In this document: positions 45,215-56,170 of the stretch, piece after piece
How positions within the stretch are numbered: the first letter of the stretch is position 1
Layout: every line of letters begins with the position of its first letter
NCBI GenBank assembly: GCA_000697475.1
Contig: JNEU01001006.1
Coordinates: 124,001-188,000, forward strand
DNA length: 64,000 nucleotides
From: Lichtheimia corymbifera B2541
Taxonomy: Eukaryota; Mucoromycota; Mucoromycetes; Mucorales; Lichtheimiaceae
Reading direction: 5' to 3'
Made by a program: the position numbers and the translations under genes
Notes under the pieces: generated by a model
The model's input: only the letters and a program-made list of their open reading frames with translations
What the model was told of the DNA's origin: nothing
Database searches by the model: none

Positions 45215-48027
45215 TTACAAATATGGATCCCACTCATTCCATGTCATAGCTGTCGGGAATTCCCAAAGCGCCAGTTCAGACGACAAACCAGCAGCATCAA
45301 ATTGTACATCGATCGTATTAAACTCGTCAGTGGGAACAGCTGTCAAATGCATCGGCGGTTGATGTTGTGTGGAAACCATAACAGACGAAGGAGGCTGTTG
45401 TTGACTGGAATCCATAGATGTGAGAGGTGATGATGCATAAGATGGATAAGTTTGCATGGACATTGCTGGTGCTGAGTAAGGCATATCACTCGTAGTATTG
45501 GATGGTAGATTCTGATGAATACCAGGAGGAGCTGATTCATGTTGACCACTGGCATTAGCAGCGGAAGCAGCAGCAGATTCGAGCAAATGGTCCTGCTGAG
45601 TGGTTGTCGCCAAAACATTTGGATCATTGCTGCTACTTTCCATGGCAACCGAATACTTTGCAGCTAACGACATGAGCATCTTCGCCGGCCGACTATCACG
45701 TAATTCCTCATCATTCAAATAGATATTTGCGCATCGTGCAAGGTTTCTGGCTCCCAGCTGCCGGAGGAAATTGTTGTCACTTTTAGCATGGAACAGAAAG
45801 ATGATGGCTGTTTGGAAAATGACACTTATGAACGGCATTAGCGATTGTAATCATAGTAGAAGATACCATAAAGTACACTTACTAGCTTATATAATTCCAT
45901 GGCATACTACTTGGTCCAATTGCTTCCATCTTTTCCACGCTATCGATGATTGAAATGGCTGAGAGTGTGCATACACTAAGCGAATGCAGCGCAAAGTCAA
46001 TGTTGTTCACGTCGCGATCCGAGATAAAACAGCGATGGATTATCAATTTGAGGAATTGGTGATACGCTATCATGAATTCTATAAAACATAAATGAGAATG
46101 GATATGATATTGTGTGCATGTGTATCTTATTTACCAAAGTTGGCAGGGTCAACATCATGCGTTGTTACAGATGACAGATCCTTCGTGGTACGTTCGCTCA
46201 ATACATCCACCTCATCCGAAAGCTTTTTGGCCACTTCAATCGACGGCACGTTTGTCGAATAAAGTTCTCCAAGAACCCGACCGAACATTCGAGAGCAAGG
46301 AATGTAATAGGAAAATATGCCATATATGGGTCGCTTTTCTTGTAAGTCTCTCTCTGCCTCCAATAAGATCTTTGGAACGGGTTCATCATCATCCACATCC
46401 CGCGTATCACGATCATAACTTGAGCCAATTTCGTAGGGTGACGGCATCTCGACATCGAAGTCACCATCCAAGATTGTCAATCTAAATGTATAAATGCATG
46501 AGCACCTTGTAACCCTTTTCATCCGCTATAAATACTTACGGCCTTCCCAGTGAAGCTGACATTTCTCGGTCAACCCCATATACGCTGTACCATACACGTC
46601 GTCGTAATTCAGCTTCATGTTCAGGTAGCCGCCATCGTGTCGAACTTCGGTGAAGGCCTAAATCCTGAGCCTACAATATGATTCAATTAGTCTAAGGAAT
46701 TGACAGCAGCGCTCAATAAACGATCACATACCATTCGTATTGCCTTGTAGATACAAAAAAGAGACATCGAATGTCAGTAAACGTAAAAACATTTTACACG
46801 AGGTCAATTCATTACTCACTGTGCCAACCATGAACCTGCAATAAGCTTTGTCAGTAACAGCATAAGATTGCATTATGCTATCACCCCTTACCATTGTAAC
46901 CTGTCGTCATCCTGCTCCGCCTGATCATTCGTTGTAGAAAATGATGCCAATAATATAAGCGCGCATACTGTATTTATATTGGATCTCCGGAATACGGTCT
47001 CCAGCACCTTCTCTGCTCTTGCATAAAGTTGTTGATTCAAAGTGTACATCGTATCCACTGATAAATTGTGCTTGGCAAGCATCTCTTTCTCCTTTGCCAT
47101 GTATTTGCCGGCAACCGAACACACCGAATATAGCAGGTATTTGTCTGGAAGTTGTGGGTTTTGAAAGTAATATTGTTCGAGAAAGGCGATCTTGTTGATG
47201 AATGGTGCTGTAGGATGAATATAGCGAAAGTATCTAAACGCATGGATGAATACCTGATGACCTTTTGTGTGTATATATATAGGAACTTACAATTCAATGA
47301 GAGCGTCTGCAAGACCCACAGTCATATTGGGTATATCCTTGAATGGCTCGAAACGACGTTGACGACATGAAGGGATGGATCCTCCTTTTCCTCCACCACT
47401 GCGCCGTGAGTTTGCAGGATCGGAGCTAGGTTGTTCAGATGTCAAAAGGAGATGGTCGTCTTGCTCATCATTGCTAGCTTTCTCGACTTCACAGTCGGTA
47501 TCACGTCGTCCGTCGGTAGCAAATGCTTCCTGATCGAGCGTATAATACCCTGAGCTACGTCCAATATAAAGAGTCGTATTGTAATCTGAGGATGGTTTTG
47601 GGCTGTTGGTGCTAGCATAGGGTGAATCGGAGGCTGCTCGTGTACGGCTTGAAATCTCGGTAGCATTTGCAGCAGCAGCAGCAGCAGCAGCAGGTGATGA
47701 AGATGCTGATCCACTTGGCGATGGTGATGATGATGGTGATAAAGATGCTTGTTGACCATCTCCAGTATCGCTGCATTCGCTCATGCCATGATGGGATAAT
47801 GTCTGTTCTAAACGCTTGATACGATCCTCGAGTGCTTCAACATAAGCTGCTGGCATAGGACCTCGTTTCCTTCGCTTGGATAAATGGCAGTCGACACCAA
47901 GACTAGTGCATGTACTGCAAGGAAAGGTGTCATCGGCATTGCATCGTGTTTTCCGTTGTCGGCAAGAATCGCAGCTCTGTCTCGCACGCAACCGTTTCTT
48001 GGCTTGAGTGTCGTTCGTTGATCCCAT
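45215..48027 (-). CDS. Zn2Cys6 fungal transcription factor, paralogue 2
   Basis: Eight exons (48027-47291, 47233-46892, 46835-46820, 46743-46732, 46670-46540, 46481-46135, 46078-45883, 45824-45215) give 796 residues. Zinc-cluster Cys residues fall at exactly the same positions as in paralogue 1 (19, 22, 29, 37, 40, 47). A coiled coil (VEALEDRIKRLEQTLSHHG), a poly-Ala/Ser linker and the regulatory domain (YFRYIHPTAPFINK; AIRMAQDLGLHR) follow, and it ends TWNEWDPYL. Exon number, phases and several exon sizes (16, 12, 131 nt) match paralogue 1, so the pair arose by tandem duplication and then diverged, mainly in the linker and C-terminal tail. I chose the ATG at 48027; the frame upstream has only a TTG. 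Confidence 0.93.
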
Positions 48028-48887
48028 GGTTGGTTCAAGTGGGCAGATCAAGTTGGATCGATGACAGTGGAGTTCAAAAGAGAAAGGACAGAAAGCCGAA
48101 TGAATTCAAGGGTCTTTGCTAAATGAGTTGTTGTAGTGCCAAGAAATGCAAACAATCACACCCACCAATTCATTGAGATGAAATAGGTTTCAAAGCCCTC
48201 CTAACACAGACCAAAGGCTGTCAAATTCAAGCCCCCAATCAAGTTGCATTACTTGGATCCCCATTAATGCACCCTTACTTTTCCCACTCGTCGGCCGGTC
48301 CCGGAAACCTGCAATGCTGATGTGTCATCGGGGCAAATATTATTTCTCAAAGTCGAAATTAAACGAGCGGTTAAAGTGAGTACCTGCTGTGTGTAATGCC
48401 GCATGTTCTTTTTGGGTAAGTGAAAGTTGTACATCAGTGCTACTTTTAGGGGTGAGCATTAAAAGGTTGGTAGTTTACATCTTCAGGGTCATCCCCAGTA
48501 GCAGCATTTATGCAACCTAAGCATATAGCCGAATTATTGTAGTATATAATACACAGAAGAAGAATAGCGATGCAAATAAAACGCTTTATACATTGGAGCC
48601 ATAGCGAGATGTCTACAAGCACTTCATATGTAGTGCCTGATGGCTTTATTCATATACATTCGAGCATGTAATAAACATATATTAATCTAGGTTATCAGTT
48701 GTAGAAGACCGCCCCAGTGATACTAATACTACATTACAAGGATGCTAACAAAGGACGGTAATTGCATAGGAGGAGAAGGATAATGTGGTCAGCTAGAAAG
48801 ATTCGGAGGTGGGGGATCTGCTGGATAGACCGCTCAGCTTGGTTTCTTTTTCGTTGTCCATTTGCACACAGACCGCAGCGAGAAAAT
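48028..48887. promoter_or_regulatory. divergent spacer
   Basis: 860 bases between divergent starts of the Zn2Cys6 paralogue 2 and the SWI3-like gene. The frame of the latter is open back to 48762, but the residues there do not resemble the family. No specific element is identified. Confidence 0.4.
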
Positions 48888-51587
48888 ATGGCCACCAGGA
48901 ATCCAAAAGGTGCACCCATCGATCCAGAGTTCTACGAACAATCATCGACTATTGAGTGCTTTGAGGATATACGACAAGCCTTGATTGAAGAGCTACAACA
49001 AAAAGACATTGAAGCGCGCGATCTCTCTCTCTTGACCTGCCAGCTACAACAATTCCAGCAAGATCACTTGGGCTTCAACACCAAAATCTCCCATGCACCA
49101 CCTCGGATACCCGCCAAACTCTTCAAGTTGGAACCCAATGTACGCGAATCCACAGAATCGCCGTTATATACCATCCTTCTTGCTGCCTATACACATCGTG
49201 CCAACCACCAATGGCGGAAATGGGACTTTGCTCCTTCAAAAAAGACAAAGAACGTCGATCTCATTCAGTCAATACGCGACCTGTTGGTGCAATCAGGATG
49301 GATTCAAGTACCCAAGGTCGCCTTCTCTAACACCGTCCCTGAAGCCGGTCGTAAGAGCTTAATGTCAATGATCAAAAAGATGCAACGTATGTATGATTTA
49401 TAGAAGAAAGGGATTCATATGACTCATATCGATAATACGTGTAGTGTATCATTGTGAAGAAGAGCAAGAGGCAACGCATGTACTGCATGGCCCACTCCAT
49501 CAATATGAACCAGGAGAAGAAGAATGGTTTCGCACACTTGAGAAGCGTGATCACAACGTACTGGTGCATTGGTGGTACTACCCCGATTCGTATGACAGCT
49601 GGTTACCACAGACCGATCAATTTGCCGACCCAGAAGAAGCTCCCGTGCATCATGGTGCCTGGCATATCGCAACTCGATGGCTACAAGATAGCGTCTTGTT
49701 CAATGAATTGATGAATGAAGAGGATTATGAGGAATTGGATGAAGATGAGGATGAGGAGGAGGATGAAGACGATGCTGCAGCCTCCACCACAGCTCGCCAA
49801 ACGCCTGCCAGCGAGGATAACAATCCACCCGTATCAATCAAAACCGAACAACCGCCACCAGAAGTACCAGCTGCACCCCTACCAGTATTGAATCCAGGTC
49901 ATCAGCCCATTGTACGTATTCGTGATATTGAAAAAGAACGGCCACAGCTCGGCAGTCGACAAAGGAAAAACGAGTTTGAGCCTTATAGCAACGGCGATAT
50001 CACCAACATATCCCGATATACTGCGTCTTATATCGAGTTTCCACCAAAAGAACCAACACCAAAAAGGCAGAAAACTGGTGATCCAGGTAAGAAAAAAAAG
50101 GTTTACAATTATATTGCCATCACATGTACATTAATATTGTATATATGTCCAGACCTTGATGCATCTACAGCCATGCCATATGATTACAGTACATTACCAA
50201 TGCCAGAATGGTTCGATGAGAACGCCATACATCAAATCGAGAAGGCGTCTTTTCCAGAATACTTCAGCGTTCAGGGCAAAAAGACGGACAAGTTGGCACA
50301 GGATTACATCAAGTACCGCAACTATATGATCGATGCTTACCGGAAGAATCCTGGATATCACTTGACTATATCTGCTTGTAAGGCTGGCTTAGGGATCGAT
50401 CTTGTAGCTGTTGTCAGGATACACAGCTTCCTTGAACAAGCGGGTATTATCAATCAACAGGTACATTTTAAGGATTTGTTTGTTTAATCAGATGCTCAAA
50501 CTCCTCGGGCAAAATGTAGGTTGATCCTCGACGGCGTACTTTTGATCCAATTGTTGAAAGCGAGCCAGATGCACAAATTACCGAGAAAGGAAGCCAACGT
50601 GATTTTGATGCAGCAGTCCCTGATATCGATTTCATGCGTAAGCTCATCTACGAGGAAAAGCCCAGTAGCACTTCAGAGTCACAATGGGATGTTGAGATAT
50701 ACGACAACGATAACCCAGATCATAAGACAGTCTTCCAATGCTCCACCTGCAAGCAAGATTGTAGTGATGTCAGATATCAGAGCTACAAGTACAAGAACTA
50801 CCAGCTATGTACCGATTGTTTCCTTGAAGGCAAATTTACCGCCAACACTTGGAAAGGTGAATTTGTACGTATGGAGAAGCCTGAACCAGAAGAAAGCATG
50901 GAAGATGATTGGACTGAGGAAGAAACCTTGAGACTCTTGGACGGCATTGAGCAATATGACGAAGATTGGCTGGCCATCTCGGAACATGTTGGTAGTCGCA
51001 CCAAAGAACAATGCATCACGCAATTTCTTCAACTCCCTATCACGGATGATTTCTTATCGACAAAATTATCAGACAAAGAGCTCGAAGAATTACCCTTTGG
51101 TGATCAACCCAACCCAATAATGACATTGATTGCCTATCTATCGGGTCACATCAACCCAGGCGTTGGATCAGCTGCTGCCAAACGAGCAATCAAAGAGCTT
51201 ATTGGAGAAAACACTGACAAAGATACACAGTCGGATGCAATGGATATAGACGATGAATCAGCATTCACAAAGGAGCAAATCAAAAAGGCAGCCATTGGAG
51301 CACTTGAGAGTGCAGTGGAGGAAGCTAAGCGACTCGCATCGTATGAATCTGAGGAGATCCAGAATTGGACACGACTAGTGACTAAGACAGCTGTTGATAA
51401 GCTGATGACCAAGGTGCAACAATACGATGAACAAGAAACCTTTTTGGAAAATGAGCTCAAGGAATTGGGAAAGCAAAGTGCAGCATTAGCCAACTCTCTC
51501 GAAGCATTAACTAAGCAATATCCAGCATCTACCAGCAGCAGTGCCGCCGTGACACCTTCAGCCTCTACACCATCCAACAAGCAATGA
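48888..51587 (+). CDS. SWI3/RSC8-type chromatin remodelling subunit
   Basis: Four exons (48888-49386, 49445-50086, 50153-50460, 50520-51587) give 838 residues. Domains in order: an N-terminal SMARCC-type region (about 1-240, with GAPIDPEFYEQSS and HVLHGP ... WWYYPDSYDSW); an acidic Glu/Asp linker with a KRQK nuclear signal; SWIRM (about 395-480: MPEWFDENAIHQIEKASFPE through SFLEQAGIIN); a ZZ-like zinc finger (CSTCKQDC ... CTDCF); a SANT domain (DDWTEEETLRLLDGIEQYDE, SRTKEQCITQFLQL); and a C-terminal coiled coil (KVQQYDEQETFLENELKELG). This is the scaffold subunit of SWI/SNF or RSC remodelers, nuclear. The ATG at 48888 fits the family start; an upstream ATG in frame at 48783 is possible. Confidence 0.95.
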
Positions 51588-52046
51588 GATTATCATCATC
51601 CTCACCCTCATCGCCAACACCCACCACCACCATCACCTCCTTTTCATGAACATATCCTAGTCATCTTTTGTAATTACCACCACACTCCTACTCGTTTTAT
51701 CATATAAAGACAAGTATACTCGTTAGAGCACAAATGGGTATTTTCGGAAAAGATCATGCAAGTTTGGTTGTTCAGTTACATGGAATGTGATCATGTTTCA
51801 CGCTATTTGTTCATCAAAAGTGCCGAGGTTCAATAATACAAAGCATTGGTTGAGATATCAATTTTCCCGCCTTCCGTGTCGTCATTGTTAATAACAATCA
51901 TGATAGAAAACAAACATGTCAACCTGTGAAATATTAGCGGATGAGAAGACTTTGCCAGCTGCAAACTTCTTTTTCTTCATTTCCATCACAACTCGCTTTC
52001 GCTTACACGCGCTCTGCACCATTTTAATCGAATCTTTTTCTCGGCC
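51588..52046. other. spacer between SWI3-like and ECM33-like genes
   Basis: 460 bases; no gene is supported. It holds the 3' region of the remodeler gene and the promoter of the next plus-strand gene. Confidence 0.4.
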
Positions 52047-53352
52047 ATGAAGTTGCTCAGCATTGCGACAGGTGCGGGTCTTTTGGCATTGGCGTCTCAG
52101 ACGGCTTATGCGGCTTCTTGTTCTGGCGATATCAAGGTGACCTCGCAAGGTGATCTTGAAAGTCTCAGCACATGCAAGAAATATCAAGGCACAATCACCA
52201 TCGATCGTACAGCCATCAACAAAATTTCCTTTAGCGGAGTAGAGGCATTGTCAGGTGATTTGATTGTTAAAGACAATGACGCTCTCTCCACCCTCGACCT
52301 TGGCAGCATTAAAATCGTCGACGGTCAAGTGAAGCTTGAAAACAACAAGGTCATGAACAAATTCATTGCAAAGTCGCTTACGGGTGTGCGGAGCTTTGAA
52401 ATCGCTGTGCATCCAGCCTTGGCAAATCTCGCATTTGCTGCTGGACTGGAACAAGCGGACCGTTTCATCGTTTCGGATACTACCACTACACGCATCGATG
52501 GTCTCAAACTTTCAAAAGTGTCTGAACTGGTCATTGATAACAACATTTATCTTAAATCGGTTGACTTTGGCAACATGACGGAGGTCTCTTCAAGCCTTAA
52601 AGTGTCAGCCAATTCACCCAGCCTCAACTTGGATGTAAGTACTACAGTGAAAATTCATGCATGAAGAACGTGACTAACCCCATTATAGCTCAAGAACGTC
52701 AAGAAGCTCAAGGATGCTGCCTTCCGTAATCTTGCTGGTGTCGCATTGGATAACCTTAAACAAGTCAGCGGTGATATTTCTTTCATCTCCAACACGTTTG
52801 GGGAATTGAGCCTTCCTGAAATTTCGGATGTGGCAGGCACTTTGACTATCACCAGCAACAGCCAACTCTCCAAGCTTGGATTGCCAAAGCTTCAGCGACT
52901 TGGTGGTGCCTTGTCCGTTGGCAATAACAATAACCTTGGAACCATTGACTCGTTCCCCAAGCTTGAAGAGGTGGATGGTACCTTGGATATCACTGGCAAT
53001 TTTGATGAAGTGCAATTACCCAAGTTGGCTGATGTAAGTTGGACACAGAACAACGCGTGTATAATTCACTTTTACTCACACACAAGGTATGTAGGTACGA
53101 GGCGGCCTTAACGTGCAAACATCCAGCAGCAAATTCTCGTGCAATGATATGAGCAAGCTCAAGAACGGTGTCATCAAAGGCAATTCATTCATGTGCAAGG
53201 CAGCTGTAGCCAAACCAAAATCAGGAATGACTGGCAAAGGAGGTGTCGGTGGCAGTGGATTTGATGATTCCTCGGCATCATCCATTTCAATGCAATTAGG
53301 CACAATCATCTTTGGTGCAATGAGTGTGGCTGGTACCTACTTGTTGCTTTAA
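52047..53352 (+). CDS. ECM33/Sps2-like GPI-anchored cell-wall protein
   Basis: Three exons (52047-52634, 52689-53033, 53095-53352) give 396 residues. A signal peptide (MKLLSIATGAGLLALASQTAYA) precedes CSGDIKVTSQGDLESLSTCK, the conserved start of the receptor-L/ECM33 family. Repeating leucine-rich-like strands follow (LSGDLIVKDNDALSTLDL, VAGTLTITSNSQLSKLGLPK, VDGTLDITGNF). A Cys pair appears near the end (FSCNDM ... FMCKAAV). The C-terminus is Gly/Ser-rich with a hydrophobic tail (LGTIIFGAMSVAGTYLLL), the layout of a GPI-anchor signal. It should sit on the outer plasma membrane or in the wall, where Ecm33 supports wall integrity. It converges on the Sel1 gene. Confidence 0.93.
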
Positions 53353-53405
53353 TCCTTTTTAGCGCCACGTATACATAGGACATTTTTACCGCCTTAGACA
53401 ACACG

Positions 53406-53420
53406 CACACACACACACAC
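53406..53420. repeat. CA microsatellite in a convergent 3' region
   Basis: About seven CA dinucleotides, between the convergent stops of the ECM33-like and Sel1 genes. Confidence 0.8.
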
Positions 53421-53540
53421 AATATAAAACACCAACTTAATAATGGAACATGTGCTTGGATTGATTGATTGTTAAGATACAAAATTGTATGAACGTATGG
53501 AATGATAATGCATGATGATAAAATGAAGATGATGATGAGA

Positions 53541-54636
53541 TCAAAAGCTATTTCGTCGATCGTATTTGGGTTTGTAAATCCAAGAATTGCCCATCACGCC
53601 GCGTCCTTGACGTGCTGCTTTGCGATAGTATTTCGCTGCAAGATGCATATCCTTTTTAACACCGATACCATGATGATAACACTGTGCCAAGTCGTTTTGT
53701 GCATCGGCATCACCAAGGTCAGCAGCCATCTTGTAAAAGAACACGGCTGCCTTTTGATCCTTTTCGCACTATGATATATTCGCAGGTTAGAACCTATTCT
53801 TGTTGTTTCACTGAATCAACAATACATACACCCCAGCCATGATAGAATGAAACACCTAGCTCATATAAAGCTAAGACCAGCTCAGCACTTGTTGTATCCG
53901 CCACAAAATGCTCCAAGTTGACAATGGCATGCTCAGCTGATTTTTGCAAGTATCGGAACGCGTGCTTTTCGTTCTTTTCACATCCCTATCATTGAATCAT
54001 ACCTTGGTAAGATGGCATAGTCATAACCCTTAAAAAGCACATTACCCATCCATGACGTAAAGCAAGGCCATAAAAGAACATGCCCATAGGGGATCCCTCT
54101 TCTGCTGCATGCTTGAATTCGGCTGTAGCTCGATCTACATCACCGTTCTCATGATATTGAATACCACGTTGAATGCATTCATCCAATGGCGTAGCAGGTG
54201 AATCCGGTGGCACCATCGTATTAGCTGGCGTTTCCAGCAACATGGAGGGGAATGATGGTGATACATCGTGGGTATCGTCAGCAACCTTGGATGATGCATG
54301 TAGCTGCTGTTCATATTCCTCCAATTGCTGCTGTTGTTCGCTGAGTTCCTCGATTTCTGCACTCGACGGTTGAAGAATCGGGAGAACTTGTTGGACTCTG
54401 ACACGCGAATCAGCACGTTGTATCCGCGGCATATCCAAAGGCTGTTGTGCATCTGGCTGCTGTAATGATTTTTGTTGTTGTGTCTTTGTGGTGGCGGTGG
54501 TGGTAGTATTGGGTGCATCTTTGGGTGAGGATGATGCTGATCGTTTACCTCGCAATGATTTGCTTTTCGCTAATTGGTAATAAAATGATGCTTGTCGAGA
54601 AAGCTTCTTTGAGATCGTGCTTGCATCTACAGACAT
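53541..54636 (-). CDS. Sel1-like repeat protein
   Basis: Three exons (54636-54046, 53985-53830, 53768-53541) give 324 residues. The first 145 residues are low-complexity with a Gln-rich coiled stretch (EELSEQQQQLEEYEQQLH). Residues about 155-310 hold Sel1/TPR-like helices: FKHAAEEGSPMGMFFYGLAL, FYHGWGCEKDQKAAVFFYKM, AADLGDADAQNDLAQCYHHG, and IGVKKDMHLAAKYYRKAARQ. Such repeats form adaptor surfaces; the fungal Chs4/Skt5 and Dsf2 groups have the same order (disordered N-terminus, then Sel1), and a regulator of chitin synthase or septation is a possible but unproven role. No prenylation box ends this one (it ends RRNSF). Confidence 0.88.
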
Positions 54637-54897
54637 GTTAGGTTAACATGGTATCATCCCTCCTTTTTCTTGTTCTACATACCAAACTTTTTCTCTTTTC
54701 GCGCTTTCGCTTTATTCGCCATGTGTGTCTGATACTATACATGTACACATACACCCAATTTAAGTATTTAGAAGATCCATGTATAAAACATGTGTGCACG
54801 CACACACACATCGCCCCCATATCATGGCGTCATAGTACCTGTTCTCGTTGCCGGTGAAGATCAGAAACCAGATCCTGTATTGGTGATGGAGCTTAAT
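54637..54897. promoter_or_regulatory. promoter region of the Sel1 gene
   Basis: 260 bases between the Sel1 gene start and the stop of the small Ser-rich gene on the same strand. It holds AT-rich sequence and a short CA run near 54800. No specific site is identified. Confidence 0.35.
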
Positions 54898-55224
54898 TTA
54901 GTATCGTTGTACGACAAGGTTGCCTGAGTTTTCTTTTATTACATGAAGGTTGGTCGTCGAGTGTGAGCGAGGAAGAGCACCACTAGTGTGTATGTGAGCA
55001 ATCCTGGTGAGCAATCAACGTGCGAAAAAAATGTGTTCGAGCACAAGCATTTACCCAGGGCGTGAAAATGATGGTAGCATCAGTGATGAGTGCTGGGACG
55101 TTTGTAGAAATAATGAAGACGATCGTGGCGGGATAATGATTGGTTTGTTCAGGCCAGCTGATAAGCCATTTGCATGTGATGATGTTGGCGTGGATACTGT
55201 TGAACGCATGCCAATGATTGACAT
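54898..55224 (-). CDS. small Ser-rich protein, two exons
   Basis: Exons 55224-55055 and 55003-54898 join across a 51-base canonical intron to 91 residues. It begins MSIIGMRSTVSTPTSSHANG and continues with Pro/Ile and Ser-rich sequence (NKPIIIPPRSSSLFLQTS); the second exon ends with RSHSTTNLHVIKENSGNLVV followed by QRY. A long pyrimidine tract ends just upstream of the ATG, as in other genes here. No domain is recognised. The in-phase join and promoter-like context are the only support. Confidence 0.5.
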
Positions 55225-56170
55225 GATTGCTGTTAGAAGGAAAGGAATGTAAAAAGTGTGAGAGAAGAAAGAGAAAGTGATTAGCACAAGGAGGAAAGGC
55301 ACATTGTGTATTTCGAAGAGAGTATGGTTACACAAGCCTACAAATACAAAATCAATTTTTGGCAGCAGTTCGAGGCCCTCTTGGCACTAAAATGTACACC
55401 TTGTAATGTTACATACCTCGTGAGCAGCATAATGATTAACAACGCAATCTTAAAGCTATATATACAATCACGTATACAAAAACCAATACACCCATTTTGG
55501 ATCATTTCCCACCCATAACAATCCTGCAATGCATGTTTAATGCTTGACATTGTCGGGAAAATTCCGGAGAACCGGTTGATGCGTCGCGTGGCCTCCTATT
55601 CCTTAATAGTCGAAATCTATCCACGCAAGGTAAAGGCTGTCATCAGCCCCTAATTATAAACTTATGCTTTTTGGCGGCATCCGGGCACACAGAAATTACG
55701 CGTATCCAAGGCTGTGTATGGCCCATGTTTCAGAATAATTGTGCAAAGGTCTATATATACAACGGAGTATGTCTGTCACCATCATGATCGGCGTGGATGT
55801 CTTTGCTGTTGATGGTAGTAGATACTCCGCCATAATGCGATATGAGCTTTCATGTCGTCAAAGCGGTGAGTGCTTCTCTGTGGTCTCTGTTACACTACGT
55901 GGTACGAAGATCTGGGTCTTCATATACTTGCAGTAACAAGCAAACTTTATCTTCATTTATGGGAGAGGAGGATGATTGCAGAATATGTGTTATAAGTGTA
56001 TTACATATGTTATAACGACGCAAGTAAACTTTTTGGTTTTTCATACACTAGCTGTGTAAGCTCTTCTACCATGAAGATGGGGAGGGTGAATGTTCTTCTA
56101 AGAATACAACAGGTGTCCTTTTTTTGGAGAGCAAAATGGTGGGGGTATATCATCCAAGAAAGATGGTGTC
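55225..56170. other. spacer downstream of the MIT gene
   Basis: About 950 bases with no supported exon chain. Small frames here are not protein-like. Confidence 0.4.
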
